Origin: Vagococcus jeotgali
GTDB lineage: Bacteria; Bacillota; Bacilli; Lactobacillales; Vagococcaceae
DNA length: 64,000 bases
Direction: 5' to 3'
Assembly: GCF_035918315.1 (NCBI RefSeq)
Contig: NZ_CP142146.1
Coordinates: forward strand, 1,550,001 to 1,614,000
Shown here: positions 8,462 to 18,386 of the stretch, in pieces
How the letters are laid out: every line of letters begins with the position of its first letter
How positions within the stretch are numbered: the first letter of the stretch is position 1
Position numbers and translations under genes: made by a program
The notes under the pieces: model-generated
What the model was told of the DNA's origin: nothing
What the model saw: only the letters and a program-made list of their open reading frames with translations
The model's database searches: none

Positions 8462-9508
8462 ACTTTTAGATTTTATATCAACAGATTGTGCTTTGGGATT
8501 TATATAGGGTTTTGGTTTAATTGTTAAAGCAATCAAACCTAATACAATTCCAAGGTAGTAAGTCACCACACGCCATAAAAATATCGCCAAAACGAGTTTA
8601 CTTTGAGTGGCAATAAACGTCCCGAAAAGTAATTTAAAACTATACTCAGCTCCACCAATCCCACCTGGAATGGGAAATAATGAGATGAATAAAATAATAA
8701 AGGCGTGTAGAACAATCACATGAATCACACTCATGTCTGTAATCCCTAAACCTCTTAAAATAAAATACGGTACAATATAATAAGCAATCAACTGTAAAAC
8801 TGTCAACACGCTAGCTTTAAACATCAAGCCTGGCTGATTTTTCATATACCGACTCTCATCATAAAAATTTTTCATCTTTGCTGTGGTTTTATCATATAGC
8901 CTCTCTGTAGCCTCGCCACTTTTCACATGTCTAATCCCTTTAAAAATAAAGTCTAATATTTTCTGAGTAAAAGTATACCAATACATGATCATAAGAAGGA
9001 CAATCACAACGACCAGATGAATTAAAAAACTCAGTACGATTAAAATCCCTAATTGAGGTAAATCTTTAGCCAGGTATGAATAACCAAATACCAAACAGAA
9101 TAAAAAGTTAATCACAATCCAAACTTGATACACAACAAATTTCATCAAACTAACAGATGTTGCTACACCCATATCAACTCCTGATTTACTTAACACTATG
9201 ATTTGAGCTGGCTGCCCTCCTGTTGAAAACGGAGTGATGGCATTAAATAAATGCTCAATTAATGGTATACGGTAACTGCTTTTAAAACTAAAACCCGGAT
9301 TGGTTCGCCTTAAAAACAACTGGATAATACTTGCCTCAATCCCCCAGTGAATGAGCATGCCACACACGGCAAGTAATATCCACGCCCAATTAATAATAAA
9401 AAATTCCCTAGTAATATCTTGCCAACTCACTGTTCGCATCTCATTACCTATTACTAACAGCCCTAAAACAAAGGCTAATAACAGGTACCATCGATTCTTC
9501 TTATTCAT
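8441..9508 (-). CDS. Lysylphosphatidylglycerol synthase TM-region / YbhN-like flippase-fold membrane protein
   Basis: An integral membrane protein of 355 residues with about eight hydrophobic segments. The family signature is visible as NAITPFSTGGQPAQI, and later FPIPGGIGGAEYSF. It resembles the N-terminal flippase half of MprF but lacks an aminoacyltransferase domain. It lies 16 bases downstream of two glycolipid glycosyltransferase genes, so a role in membrane glycolipid or lipid-linked polymer translocation is plausible (inference). A TTG start 12 bases upstream is possible; I chose the ATG with GGGAG before it. Confidence 0.85.
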   Translation of the reverse strand: MNKKNRWYLLLAFVLGLLVIGNEMRTVSWQDITREFFIINWAWILLAVCGMLIHWGIEASIIQLFLRRTNPGFSFKSSYRIPLIEHLFNAITPFSTGGQPAQIIVLSKSGVDMGVATSVSLMKFVVYQVWIVINFLFCLVFGYSYLAKDLPQLGILIVLSFLIHLVVVIVLLMIMYWYTFTQKILDFIFKGIRHVKSGEATERLYDKTTAKMKNFYDESRYMKNQPGLMFKASVLTVLQLIAYYIVPYFILRGLGITDMSVIHVIVLHAFIILFISLFPIPGGIGGAEYSFKLLFGTFIATQSKLVLAIFLWRVVTYYLGIVLGLIALTIKPKPYINPKAQSVDIKSKSKVEAIL

Positions 9509-9524
9509 GTACTCTCCCAACTCC

Positions 9525-10730
9525 CTACTTTTTAAATAATTTCAATGAATAGGCACTTTCAATATCTGTTAAATCTTGGTTGCCATCTTCATAATATTTT
9601 ATGGTCTCTTCATAAAATTCTTCCATACGCTTTCCAAAAGCTTGACTAGAAATATCGTATAATTTCTTATCTAAAATCACTGGATTATTTGGAACATCAC
9701 GTGTGACGTAATCAACAGCTGCTCCTGCAAAATCCTCATCATCTAAATAAGTCATACCTAAACTAATATCATTTAATAAATGATTTAGATAGTCATTTCC
9801 CTTTGCAATTACTTTTGTTCTAGCTGCCATAGATTCTGTATAAGTTAAACCTTGTGTTTCACTATCTGAGGCACTGACTAAATAATCAGCAGCCTGATAA
9901 AAAGGTGAAATTTTCTCATTTTCAATCTCTCCAGTAAAAATTACCGTATCAGACAAGGATAATTCCTCAACCAATGCTTCAAGTTTCCCCTTATAAGGAC
10001 CATCTCCTACAATCAGTAACTTCACATTGGGTATATTTTCTTTAACTGTAGGCATACCTTTCAAAACGGCTTGAATATTTTTTTCATATGAAATACGACT
10101 CACAGATAAAAATAAAACATCGTCTTCTTTAATCCCGTACGTATCCCGAATTTCTTTAGTCTCCTCAGCTGGTACTGATGTGAACTGTCCCACCTTAACC
10201 CCTGTTGGAATAATAGCCATCGGGCGATCAATACCGTACTCTAATAATTTCTTCTCCACACGCTCACTAGGACAAACTATCCCTGATAAATGACTAGTAT
10301 AGAGTTTCGACAATTGTCTCACGTGGCTTGGGCGAATAATTTTTCCTTTGGCGATGTAATGAAGGTAGTCTTCATACATCGTGTGATACGTGTGAATACA
10401 AGGTATCCCTAGAGATTTTGCTGTTTGTTTTCCCAGTATACCTAAACCAAATTCTGTATGAGTATGAACAAGGTCAATACCTATTTCTTTTGCTATATAA
10501 TAAGCATATAACATACCACGAACAATAATTCGGCGTTCTTTAAAAGAGACAAAAGGTATACTAGGCATACGAAAAATACCAGGCTCCACATCTTTTACGT
10601 TAGGATCTGTTGTGGTAAAAATATATACCTCATGACCGAGCGCTTCTAGCTCTTCTTTTAATATTCGAATAGATGTCGACACCCCACTAACTTGTGGAAA
10701 ATATGTATCGGTAAAAAATCCAATTTTCAC
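9525..10730 (-). CDS. bgsB: Diacylglycerol glucosyltransferase (BgsB-like, GT4)
   Basis: Probably adds the first glucose to diacylglycerol to form the monoglucosyl lipid used as membrane glycolipid and lipoteichoic-acid anchor. The 401-residue GT4 protein begins with MKIGFFTDTYFPQVSGV, typical of this lipid-acceptor group. It has the HTHTEFGLG acceptor-side motif and the C-terminal nucleotide-sugar motif ESxxxxxE-type in SETQGLTYTESMA. It is adjacent to a second GT4 gene, the arrangement known for bgsA/bgsB in enterococci and the equivalent pneumococcal pair. The symbol rests on similarity by eye and context. Confidence 0.8.
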   Translation of the reverse strand: MKIGFFTDTYFPQVSGVSTSIRILKEELEALGHEVYIFTTTDPNVKDVEPGIFRMPSIPFVSFKERRIIVRGMLYAYYIAKEIGIDLVHTHTEFGLGILGKQTAKSLGIPCIHTYHTMYEDYLHYIAKGKIIRPSHVRQLSKLYTSHLSGIVCPSERVEKKLLEYGIDRPMAIIPTGVKVGQFTSVPAEETKEIRDTYGIKEDDVLFLSVSRISYEKNIQAVLKGMPTVKENIPNVKLLIVGDGPYKGKLEALVEELSLSDTVIFTGEIENEKISPFYQAADYLVSASDSETQGLTYTESMAARTKVIAKGNDYLNHLLNDISLGMTYLDDEDFAGAAVDYVTRDVPNNPVILDKKLYDISSQAFGKRMEEFYEETIKYYEDGNQDLTDIESAYSLKLFKK

Positions 10731-10746
10731 TGTTTTACACTCCTTT

Positions 10747-11772
10747 TTATGCTTTTCTCGCTACTTTATGGTAGTAATCATCCCAAATTTTAGCTACATT
10801 TTCTTCACTATAATAACGAGCTGCTTCTCTAGATTTTTCCACGTATTCGTTTAATAAATCAGGTTGATTTTTAATTTTATCAATGGCTGCTTGCATTCCT
10901 TTAATATCATCTGTCGATATATACGTGTCTTTAATAATACTATGATACAACTCTAAATCCCTAAGCATCACAGGTGTACCGCAATTAAAAGCTTCTAGTA
11001 TACTCATGGGAAATAATTCATTGTAAGATGGCAGTAAAAAAACATCTGCTAAGTTATATAACTTCATAATGTCATCTCGCTCAACAATCCCTGTAAATAA
11101 TAAGTTTTTTGGCGGATTATCATAATACTCTTTATATCTGTCATAACCATCTGTTATTTTACCAAAAGAGAACCCACCAGCCCAAATAAATTGAACATCT
11201 GGATTGTCTTTAGCTAGTTGAATAAAATCATCAATTCCCTTACGTTGCTGAATTTGTCCCGTTCCTAAAATAACAAGAGCGTCTGGCTCAATCCCGTACT
11301 CATCACGGTAGCTTAGCTTGTCTTTACGACTTACTTCATGAAACTGCTCAGTAGAGACAAAATTTGGAATATAAGTAATTTTCTCCTCTGTCAAACCAGC
11401 CTCAACTAACTTTGGAATAAACGTTGGGTTTACTACTACTAATTCATCCATCCGTCCGTAGAACTTTATTAAATACCAATCAAAAATCTTTTGAAAGGGA
11501 GAAAATAATGACAAGCTTCCCTCTAATGTCTCAGGAAGAAAATGGACATAACCAACAGTGGTTCCTCTTCTTTTCTTTAAAAAAGTCGATAGAAAAAATT
11601 GAGGATCAACAGTATGATAATGTGAAACATCTGACGGCGTATAACGATTAATGTTAATAATAAACTCATCTGAAAAATATTTATCAAGCATGTTTAATAA
11701 CTCGGCATAAGCACTTCCGACACCTTGCCCCTTCACCTTGTCTGCAGATGAGAACATATTTATTTTTAACAC
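10747..11772 (-). CDS. bgsA: Diglucosyl-diacylglycerol synthase (BgsA-like, GT4)
   Basis: Probably adds the second hexose to monoglucosyl-diacylglycerol. The 341-residue GT4 protein has the characteristic N-terminus KINMFSSADKVKGQGVGSAY, the VDPQFFLSTFLKKRRGTTVGYVHFLPET segment and the C-terminal EX7E motif in YNELFPMSILEAFNCGTP. The start is GTG at 11772, preceded by GGAGAGGG six bases away; an ATG 15 bases inside is the alternative. It forms an operon with the BgsB-like gene (16-base gap) and the flippase-like gene. Confidence 0.8.
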   Translation of the reverse strand: MLKINMFSSADKVKGQGVGSAYAELLNMLDKYFSDEFIININRYTPSDVSHYHTVDPQFFLSTFLKKRRGTTVGYVHFLPETLEGSLSLFSPFQKIFDWYLIKFYGRMDELVVVNPTFIPKLVEAGLTEEKITYIPNFVSTEQFHEVSRKDKLSYRDEYGIEPDALVILGTGQIQQRKGIDDFIQLAKDNPDVQFIWAGGFSFGKITDGYDRYKEYYDNPPKNLLFTGIVERDDIMKLYNLADVFLLPSYNELFPMSILEAFNCGTPVMLRDLELYHSIIKDTYISTDDIKGMQAAIDKIKNQPDLLNEYVEKSREAARYYSEENVAKIWDDYYHKVARKA

Positions 11773-12073
11773 TGATTACCCTCTCCTTGTTTCACTATAC
11801 TGTATTGTTATTTTAGATACATCATACTTCAGTCTGATTTTATAACATCACTGTCCATTCTAACATGTTCTACTAAAAAAAAATAACAACTTATGATTTT
11901 TTAACCCACAAAAGGGACTTTTAATATTATCTAGAGTCTAAAACTAAATGATAAACAAGAAATAGTGATACAAAAATCCTGCTCAATTAAGCAAATGAAA
12001 ACGAATGACAAAGCATGATAGCTTTCAATTAAGTCATATTATTGTAAAAGTGGACTCTTTAACTTTGAATATG
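11773..12073. other. Intergenic region between bgsA start and the ptsI terminator
   Basis: About 300 bases of A/T-rich DNA with no credible open reading frame on either strand. It must contain the bgsA promoter, reading leftward. Several TATAAA/TATACT-like words are present, but I could not assign a convincing -35/-10 pair. Confidence 0.5.
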
Positions 12074-12110
12074 AAAAAAGAGGGTGACTAAGAAGTCATC
12101 CCTCTTTTTT
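12074..12110. terminator. Bidirectional intrinsic terminator, originally of ptsI
   Basis: AGAGGGTGACT pairs with AGTCATCCCTCT around a three-base loop. A6 precedes it and T6 follows. Excising the element at 12113-13602 places it about 15 bases after the ptsI stop codon. In the present arrangement it lies downstream of the element 2 transposase and could terminate both that gene and ptsI read-through. Confidence 0.88.
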
Positions 12111-12112
12111 AT
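12105..12112. repeat. 8-bp target site duplication of ISL3 element 2 (second copy 13603-13610)
   Basis: TTTTTTAT at 12105-12112 recurs exactly at 13603-13610, abutting both inverted-repeat ends. It is the T tract of the terminator at 12074-12110. Confidence 0.93.
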
Positions 12113-12154
12113 GGCTCTTTGTCAAATGATGTGGATGAGTAAAATTAAGTGAAT

Positions 12155-13474
12155 TTAGGCAGCAGAAACCGAATGGTTTTTGCTGCTTTTTTGTTTGTCT
12201 TTAAAACTAAGTAAAATTCTGTATTTATAGTTCTGAAAATTTCTATAGCCGTAAGCTATTCGTTTGATTAATTTAATTTTGTTTATGGAACCTTCTAAAC
12301 AACCATTTGAATAAGCGTATTTAAAGGTGTTTTCAATTCTTGGTAAATGCTTCTTTAGTGTTCGAATCGAGGTTTTCATTGGAATAGAGATATCTTCGTT
12401 AGCTAATAATAATAGATCAGAAAAAGTGTCAAAATCATTGTTTTTACTACAGTATAATAGTTCTTGATAAAGTTTATAAGTTTCTGATAACTCTTTGTTT
12501 AAGCTAAGTAAATAATCCATGACATCTGTTTCAGGTAAAATACTCTTAAATAAACGCTGATAACGATAATCTGTATAATTCAATTCATTAGAATCTTTTA
12601 AAAAGAGTTTCCAATATTTTTTTAGTTTTCGATAATTTTTCATGTCAGTTACATTCGATGTGCGATAACGATTCATCGTCTTAATTCTAGTTATGTTTAA
12701 AGAACGACTGATAAGTTGAACTAAGTGAAAGCGATCAATAATCACCTCAGCATTAGGAAATAGCCTTTTGGCTAATTTAAAATAGGCTGCATTCATATCA
12801 ACGACAATTGTTTTTACTTGGCGACGAACCTTTAGAGAGTACTTAAGAAAGTGTTTCTCTAGTGTTAGCTTTTTATTATCAATGAGAATATCGATAATTT
12901 GGTGTGTAGAGGAATCAGAGTAAATAAAACTGTACTTGCCACTATTGTTTTTAACCGAAGTAAATTCATCAAAACAAAGGTTTTGAGGTAAATATAAAAA
13001 TTGATTAGATAAGTCTTTACCACCAGATACTAAAATTCTATTAATCGTTGTTGATGAAACAAAATGTCTTTTAGCTAAATCTTTAAACGAGATAGCATCA
13101 CTTAACTCAATAAGAATTGATTGCTTCACTCTTTTAGCGATAAAACAATGTTTCTCAATTTCTGAAGATTCAGCTAGAAAAGAGGAGTCACAACGACGAC
13201 AAAGGAATCTCTGTTTCTTTAATAAAAGATAGGTTGGGTAGTGAGCCACACTTAACCACTTTATTCGAGAAGAAATAAACCCATTTTTCACAATAGAAAA
13301 TTGTTCATTTTTAATGCCACAACAAGGACAAGCCGAAGGAGTGTAAGTAAGAATACCTTTATAAATCTTGGATCTTATCCCTTTAATAAGCTGTTCCTCA
13401 CAAAAAATAGAATCGAAATAAATATTTTTATCTTTTAAATCTAGCGATAGTCGAATACAATGGTTATGAGACAT
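12155..13474 (-). CDS. ISL3-family transposase (element 2), intact
   Basis: A 439-residue DDE transposase. The N-terminal zinc-ribbon has CPCCG and CRRC pairs, followed by a helix-turn-helix (FKDLAKRHFVSSTTINRIL). The catalytic core contains CFDEFTSVK, VVDMNAAYF with VIIDRFHLVQ, and the acidic residue in SNGCLEGSINKIK. It is complete in length and clearly divergent from the other two ISL3 transposases in the window. No terminator is evident inside the element after the gene, but the captured ptsI terminator lies 45-80 bases downstream. Confidence 0.95.
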   Translation of the reverse strand: MSHNHCIRLSLDLKDKNIYFDSIFCEEQLIKGIRSKIYKGILTYTPSACPCCGIKNEQFSIVKNGFISSRIKWLSVAHYPTYLLLKKQRFLCRRCDSSFLAESSEIEKHCFIAKRVKQSILIELSDAISFKDLAKRHFVSSTTINRILVSGGKDLSNQFLYLPQNLCFDEFTSVKNNSGKYSFIYSDSSTHQIIDILIDNKKLTLEKHFLKYSLKVRRQVKTIVVDMNAAYFKLAKRLFPNAEVIIDRFHLVQLISRSLNITRIKTMNRYRTSNVTDMKNYRKLKKYWKLFLKDSNELNYTDYRYQRLFKSILPETDVMDYLLSLNKELSETYKLYQELLYCSKNNDFDTFSDLLLLANEDISIPMKTSIRTLKKHLPRIENTFKYAYSNGCLEGSINKIKLIKRIAYGYRNFQNYKYRILLSFKDKQKSSKNHSVSAA

Positions 13475-13550
13475 ACGAATCTTCCTTTCTAAAATTTGGT
13501 TTGGTCACTTTAATTTTAACGGGAAAGTTCGTATGTTTCTATTATTTTGT

Positions 13551-13587
13551 AAAAAAATAGATGCGAATGAATTTCTTCATCCACATC
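13551..13587 (-). terminator. Hairpin plus T7 at the transposase-proximal end of ISL3 element 2
   Basis: On the minus strand GATGTGGATGAA pairs with TTCATTCGCATC (one G-U and one A-C position) around a GAAA loop and is followed by a T-rich tract ending in T7. The first arm is the inner half of the inverted repeat. It faces the transposase gene and could shield it from ptsI transcription. Confidence 0.65.
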
Positions 13588-13616
13588 AAAAATTATACAA
13601 CCTTTTTTATACCACT

Positions 13617-15338
13617 TTATTTAGTATACTCTTCTACTAAAGCTACAACTTCTTCAGCTGTATCACATTCAGTAACCGCTTTGTTTGCTAACTCAGCCAT
13701 TTTTTTAGAGTCTAATTTTTTCATTAAGCTACGTGTTCTTAAAATACTTGTCGCACTCATTGAGAACTCATCTAGTCCTAAACCAACTAATAATGGCACA
13801 GCTGTTTGATCTCCTGCCATCTCACCACACATACCTGCCCATTTACCTTCAGCATGAGCTGCATCAATCACGTTTTTAATTAAACGTAGAATTGCTGGGT
13901 TATATGGTTGGTATAAGTAAGACACGCGCTCATTCATACGGTCTGCTGCCATTGTGTATTGGATTAAGTCATTTGTTCCAATACTAAAGAAGTCAACTTC
14001 TTTAGCAAAACGATCTGCAATCACAGCTGCTGCTGGAATCTCAATCATAATACCTACTTGAATGTCATCACTAACTTCAACACCTTCAGCAATTAGATTA
14101 GCTTTTTCTTCTAATAATAAAGCTTTAGCTTCTCTAAATTCTGTTAATGTTGCGATCATAGGAAACATGATTCGTAAGTTTCCATAAACACTTGCTCTAA
14201 GTAGAGCACGTAGTTGTGTACGGAACATAGCATCTTCTGCTAAACAGATACGAATCGCACGGTACCCTAAGAAAGGATTCATCTCTTCTGGGAATTTCAA
14301 GTAAGGTAATTCTTTATCTCCACCAATATCCATTGTACGAACGACAACAGGCTTATCTCCCATACCTTCTAAAACAGCTTTGTATGCTTCAAACTGCTCA
14401 TTTTCAGTTGGAAAGTCTGGTGAATCCATATATAAAAATTCAGTACGGTATAAACCAACTGCTTCTCCCCCGTTACCAAGAACACCATCTAAATCTTTAG
14501 GTGTTCCAATGTTACCAGCTAATTCAAAATGTTTGCCATCAGCAGTCACAGTTGGAGAGTTTTTAAGTTTTTCCCATTCAGCTTTTAATGCAGAGTATGC
14601 TTCAGCTTTTTGAGTAAAATCTGCAACTTGTTCATCAGTTGGGTTGATAATCACATCACCCTCACTACCGTCAATCGCTAATACATCACCTTCAAATACT
14701 AAGTCTGTGATTTCTTTTGTTCCAACAACAGCTGGAATCTCAAGAGATCTAGCCATAATAGCCGAGTGAGATGTACGTCCACCGATATTTGTTACAAAAG
14801 CACGAACAAAATTACGGTCTAATTGTGCTGTATCACTTGGAGTTAAATCTTCAGCAACAATGATCACTTCTTCATCAATCATTGATAAATCAGGTAATTT
14901 AATCCCTAATAAATGACTCATGATACGTTTTGTTACGTCACGAATATCAGCTGCTCGCTCTTGCATGTAAGGATTGTCTTCCATGCTTTCAAACATGCCA
15001 ATAAACATATCCGTGACATCTTTCAATGCAGACTCTGCATTGACTTTGTTATCAGTAATATTACTTTCAATAGCACCAACTAATTCTGGATCAGAAAGTA
15101 CCATTAAATGCGCATCAAAAACTTGTGCTTCTTCTTCACCTAATGTGTGAACTGCTTTGTCTCTAATTGCTTGTAATTCTTTAGTTGATTGACCAAGTGC
15201 ATCTGAAAGACGTGTGATTTCAGCTTCAGTATCCTCGATTGAACGTTTTTCAAATGACAAATCTGGTTCAACTAAAAGATATACTTTTGCAACTGCAATA
15301 CCGTCACTAACAGCAATACCTTTTAATTGTTTAGTCAT
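13617..15338 (-). CDS. ptsI: PTS enzyme I, phosphoenolpyruvate-protein phosphotransferase
   Basis: Transfers phosphate from PEP to HPr, feeding all PTS sugar importers. The 573-residue protein has the usual length. Its phospho-accepting histidine lies in [13 protein letters not shown] (about residue 191). The PEP-binding TIM barrel has [23 protein letters not shown] and the C-terminal [10 protein letters not shown] with the active-site cysteine. The start codon overlaps the ptsH stop, so the two genes are translationally coupled. Its terminator has been pushed 1.5 kb away by ISL3 element 2. Confidence 0.97.
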   Translation of the reverse strand: MTKQLKGIAVSDGIAVAKVYLLVEPDLSFEKRSIEDTEAEITRLSDALGQSTKELQAIRDKAVHTLGEEEAQVFDAHLMVLSDPELVGAIESNITDNKVNAESALKDVTDMFIGMFESMEDNPYMQERAADIRDVTKRIMSHLLGIKLPDLSMIDEEVIIVAEDLTPSDTAQLDRNFVRAFVTNIGGRTSHSAIMARSLEIPAVVGTKEITDLVFEGDVLAIDGSEGDVIINPTDEQVADFTQKAEAYSALKAEWEKLKNSPTVTADGKHFELAGNIGTPKDLDGVLGNGGEAVGLYRTEFLYMDSPDFPTENEQFEAYKAVLEGMGDKPVVVRTMDIGGDKELPYLKFPEEMNPFLGYRAIRICLAEDAMFRTQLRALLRASVYGNLRIMFPMIATLTEFREAKALLLEEKANLIAEGVEVSDDIQVGIMIEIPAAAVIADRFAKEVDFFSIGTNDLIQYTMAADRMNERVSYLYQPYNPAILRLIKNVIDAAHAEGKWAGMCGEMAGDQTAVPLLVGLGLDEFSMSATSILRTRSLMKKLDSKKMAELANKAVTECDTAEEVVALVEEYTK

Positions 15339-15604
15339 TATTCTGATAAACCTTCTTTTTTCATAGTTTCTTCGATTGCAGCGATTGCTTCAACTTCATC
15401 AGCACCCTCAGCAGTAATAGTAACATCAGCACCTTGACCAACACCTAAAGACATAACGCCCATGATTGATTTTAAGTTAACTGATTTTCCTTTATACTCT
15501 AAGTTAATATCAGAGCTAAATTTACTTGCTGTTTGAACTAATAATGTTGCTGGTCTTGCGTGAATTCCTGTGTCTGCTACTACGTGAAATGATTTTGTTT
15601 CCAT
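15338..15604 (-). CDS. ptsH: PTS phosphocarrier protein HPr
   Basis: Small cytoplasmic carrier of 88 residues. His15 in GIHARPA takes phosphate from enzyme I. Ser46 in VNLKSIMGV is the site of HPr kinase used for CcpA-dependent catabolite control in low-GC Gram-positives. A GGGGAAG ribosome binding site precedes ATG 15604. It forms an operon with ptsI and is driven by a clear promoter at 15696-15724. Confidence 0.98.
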   Translation of the reverse strand: METKSFHVVADTGIHARPATLLVQTASKFSSDINLEYKGKSVNLKSIMGVMSLGVGQGADVTITAEGADEVEAIAAIEETMKKEGLSE

Positions 15605-15695
15605 ATCTATCTTCCCCTTTGTCTGTTAAGAAATTTAAATAAGGTTCATCTAACCGAGATTTCTGCCTCTTTAAATATAACCCTTTCAATCATAA

Positions 15696-15724
15696 AGAAT
15701 ACCATGTTTTCATATAACTGACAA
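15696..15724 (-). promoter_or_regulatory. Sigma-A promoter of ptsHI
   Basis: On the minus strand TTGTCA (15719-15724) and TATTCT (15696-15701) are separated by 17 bases. This gives a leader of about 85 bases before ptsH. No catabolite-responsive element was obvious. Confidence 0.7.
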
Positions 15725-15768
15725 CATTTTTCATCCTTCACTCATAAAACTTAAATAAATCCTGTTTC

Positions 15769-15957
15769 TTATAAATTTACCTTTGTATAAATAACACGAC
15801 CACCATGCCTAGCTTCTCCTAAAATATCTTTTTTATTAGGATGATTTAACCAAGCTTCACGAAATGTAAAAAAGTCTTCTTTTTCAATAATCAGTTCTTC
15901 TAGACTACCATCTACAAGATCTATAATCGCCTGATAATATTCTTTTGATGTCATCAC
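15769..15957 (-). CDS. Small hypothetical protein between ptsH and clpE
   Basis: A 62-residue protein with a good GGAGG six bases before its start, so probably real. It is helical, with a short basic C-terminus (EARHGGRVIYTKVNL); no signal or membrane segment. I do not recognise a family. It lies divergent from clpE and upstream of ptsHI on the same strand but with a separate promoter region between them. A second ATG immediately follows the first. Confidence 0.6.
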   Translation of the reverse strand: MMTSKEYYQAIIDLVDGSLEELIIEKEDFFTFREAWLNHPNKKDILGEARHGGRVIYTKVNL

Positions 15958-16039
15958 TTACCTCCGTTTTATAGTCTACTCCTTATCATAATATAACTTA
16001 TATTCAGTAAAATTTCCTCCTAAAAAGAAGACTTTTTTT

Positions 16040-16068
16040 TTGCTTAAATAAGTCAATCATCATATAAT
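16040..16068 (+). promoter_or_regulatory. Sigma-A promoter of clpE
   Basis: TTGCTT (16040-16045) and TATAAT (16063-16068) with a 17-base spacer. Transcription would start near 16075, at the edge of the CtsR site. Confidence 0.78.
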
Positions 16069-16076
16069 GGTATAAA

Positions 16077-16093
16077 GGTCAGGTTAGGTCAAA
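16077..16093 (+). promoter_or_regulatory. CtsR operator of clpE
   Basis: GGTCAGG TTA GGTCAAA matches the CtsR heptad direct repeat (GGTCAAA, three-base spacer, GGTCAAA) with two mismatches in the first half. It lies just downstream of the -10 element, so CtsR would block clpE initiation until heat or protein stress. Confidence 0.82.
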
Positions 16094-16124
16094 CTAAATC
16101 ACTTAGTTATTAAGGAGGAATATT

Positions 16125-18302
16125 ATGATGCTTTGTAAGAATTGTCAAGAACATGAAGCAACCATTCATTTATATACAAACGTTGAAGGACAACGTCAAC
16201 AAATTGATCTATGTCAATCATGTTATAGGGAATTAAAATCTCAAGAAGATCAATTAAATAGAGAAAAAATGATGCAAGACCCTTACGGATTTGGACAACT
16301 ACAAGATATTTTTCGTCAGATAGCTGCCCAGCAACAACAACAAGGGCAAACACCACCGACTCAATCAGGTCACACGAAACCTCCCATACCACCAAACCAG
16401 GGGTCTCACTCTATTTTAGCTCAGTTTGGTGAAAACTTAACCGAAGAAGCAAGAGAAGGTAAGATTGATCCTGTTATTGGTCGTGATAAGGAAATCACGC
16501 GCGTCATTGAAATATTAAATAGACGAACTAAAAATAACCCTGTACTAATTGGAGAACCAGGTGTAGGTAAAACTGCTGTTGTTGAAGGATTAGCTTTAAA
16601 AATAGTTGAAGGTGATGTGCCACAAAAATTAGAAAATAAAGAAGTCATCAGACTAGATATGGCCTCTCTTGTTCAAGGAACTGGCATTCGTGGTCAATTT
16701 GAAGAGCGCATGACTCAACTCGTTAATGAAGTTAGACAAAATCAACATATCATCTTATTTATTGATGAAGTACATGAAATTGTAGGAGCTGGAGCGACTG
16801 GTGAAGGTAATATGGACGCAGGTAATATTTTAAAGCCAGCACTTGCTCGTGGTGAATTGCAAATGGTTGGTGCAACAACTTTAAATGAGTACCGTATTAT
16901 TGAAAAAGATGCTGCTCTTGAGCGTCGTATGCAACCAGTTAGAGTAGATGAACCAACTGAAGAAGAAACCATCACTATTTTAAAAGGTATCCAAAAGCGT
17001 TACGAAGACTATCATCATGTTAAATATACAGACGAAGCTATTGATGGTGCTGTTCGTCTATCTAGTCGCTTCATTCAAGATCGTCATCTACCAGATAAAG
17101 CTATTGATTTATTAGATGAGACTGGCTCTAAAAAGAACTTAACTATTCGTACAATTGATCCTAAAGTTATTGAAAAACGCCTAGAAGAGGCCGAAACACA
17201 AAAACAGAAGGCATCAAAAGAAGAAGACTATGAAAAGGCTGCTTATTTTAGAGACCAACTAAAAAAATTAGAAGATTTAAAAGAAAAAGAAGTCGCTGAT
17301 GAGGACATTCCCACTGTTAAACTATCAGATATTGAAAAAACAGTAGAAATTATGACAAATATACCTGTTGGCGAATTAAAAGAAAAAGAGCAAACACAAA
17401 TGAAGCATTTAGCTGAAGATTTAAAAGCTGTTGTTATTGGTCAAGATGAAGCAGTTGATAAAGTATCCAAAGCCATTAGACGTAACCGAGTAGGATTAAA
17501 CAAGAAAAATCGACCAATCGGATCTTTCCTATTTGTTGGACCTACTGGTGTTGGAAAAACAGAACTTGCTAAACAACTTGCTAAAGAATTATTTGGTGAT
17601 GAAGATTCTATGATTCGATTTGATATGAGTGAGTATATGGAAAAACACAGCACCTCAAAATTAATCGGTTCACCTCCTGGCTATGTCGGTTATGATGAGG
17701 CAGGACAATTAACTGAGAGAGTGAGACGTCATCCTTATAGCTTAATTTTACTAGATGAAGTTGAAAAAGCTCATCCTGATGTCTTACATATGTTTTTACA
17801 AATACTAGATGACGGACGTCTAACAGATGCTAAGGGTCGTACCGTGAGCTTTAAAGATACGTTGATTATTATGACAAGTAACGCTGGAACAAGTGATGTA
17901 GAAGCCAATGTTGGTTTTGGTGCTATTAAAGAAGGAACAACGTTATCTGTTTTAGGTCAACTAAACCAATACTTCAAACCAGAGTTCCTAAACCGGTTTG
18001 ATGGGATTGTTGAGTTTGAACCTCTAAGTAAAGAAAACTTATTAGAAATTGTCACTCTCATGCTACATGATGTTAATGATATGTTGGTTGATCAAGATAT
18101 TACGATTGACACAACTGATGAGGTCAAAGAAAAACTCGTTGATTTAGGTTATGATCCAAAAATGGGAGCAAGACCTTTAAGGCGTGTGATTCAGGAACAT
18201 ATTGAAGACGGGATTGCTGATTATTATTTAGAAAACCCAACAACAAAAGAACTTCTTGCCACACTTGAGGACGATGAGATCATTGTCACGAAACAACGAT
18301 AG
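16125..18302 (+). CDS. clpE: ATP-dependent Clp protease ATP-binding subunit ClpE
   Basis: HSP100 unfoldase that works with ClpP in heat and stress proteolysis. The 725-residue protein starts with the ClpE-specific N-terminal zinc finger (MLCKNC and LCQSCY). A Gln/Pro-rich linker follows, then AAA domain 1 (GEPGVGKT), a UVR-like coiled coil ([19 protein letters not shown]) and AAA domain 2 ([20 protein letters not shown]). AGGAGG precedes two adjacent ATGs (16125 and 16128). It has its own CtsR-controlled promoter. Its terminator hairpin has been split by ISL3 element 3. Confidence 0.97.
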   Translation: MMLCKNCQEHEATIHLYTNVEGQRQQIDLCQSCYRELKSQEDQLNREKMMQDPYGFGQLQDIFRQIAAQQQQQGQTPPTQSGHTKPPIPPNQGSHSILAQFGENLTEEAREGKIDPVIGRDKEITRVIEILNRRTKNNPVLIGEPGVGKTAVVEGLALKIVEGDVPQKLENKEVIRLDMASLVQGTGIRGQFEERMTQLVNEVRQNQHIILFIDEVHEIVGAGATGEGNMDAGNILKPALARGELQMVGATTLNEYRIIEKDAALERRMQPVRVDEPTEEETITILKGIQKRYEDYHHVKYTDEAIDGAVRLSSRFIQDRHLPDKAIDLLDETGSKKNLTIRTIDPKVIEKRLEEAETQKQKASKEEDYEKAAYFRDQLKKLEDLKEKEVADEDIPTVKLSDIEKTVEIMTNIPVGELKEKEQTQMKHLAEDLKAVVIGQDEAVDKVSKAIRRNRVGLNKKNRPIGSFLFVGPTGVGKTELAKQLAKELFGDEDSMIRFDMSEYMEKHSTSKLIGSPPGYVGYDEAGQLTERVRRHPYSLILLDEVEKAHPDVLHMFLQILDDGRLTDAKGRTVSFKDTLIIMTSNAGTSDVEANVGFGAIKEGTTLSVLGQLNQYFKPEFLNRFDGIVEFEPLSKENLLEIVTLMLHDVNDMLVDQDITIDTTDEVKEKLVDLGYDPKMGARPLRRVIQEHIEDGIADYYLENPTTKELLATLEDDEIIVTKQR

Positions 18303-18320
18303 TCATTTAATTTAATATCT

Positions 18321-18333
18321 AAGGGAAGAATCA
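18321..18333 (+). other. Left arm of the split clpE terminator (right arm 21135-21147)
   Basis: AAGGGAAGAATCA (18321-18333) is perfectly complementary to TGATTCTTCCCTT (21135-21147), now 2.8 kb apart. Deleting ISL3 element 3 and one copy of its duplication restores a 13-bp stem with a 12-base loop about 20 bases after the clpE stop codon. The right arm is followed by the T-rich ATTTATGTT. The element landed in the loop. Confidence 0.9.
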
Positions 18334-18336
18334 AGA

Positions 18337-18344
18337 CTAAAACA
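18337..18344. repeat. 8-bp target site duplication of ISL3 element 3 (second copy 21126-21133)
   Basis: CTAAAACA at 18337-18344 recurs exactly at 21126-21133 and abuts both ends of the element. It is the loop sequence of the former clpE terminator. Confidence 0.93.
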
Positions 18345-18386
18345 GGCTCTTTGTCAAATCGGACTGATGAGACAAATATTGAAGAT

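Larger units (their letters stand above)
12113..13602 (-). mobile_element. ISL3-family insertion sequence, element 2 (1490 bp)
   Basis: The left end begins GGCTCTTTGTCAAAT and the right end, inverted, begins GGTTGTATAAT. Both continue into the shared inner block TGATGTGGATGA. The element is flanked by the perfect duplication TTTTTTAT and contains one intact transposase. It sits between ptsI and its terminator. Confidence 0.95.

Noticed and set aside
689-13602. ISL3 elements 1 and 2 as ends of a composite transposon carrying clpX to bgsA
   Set aside because: The two elements are divergent, each has its own perfect 8-bp duplication, and the genes between them are core genes.
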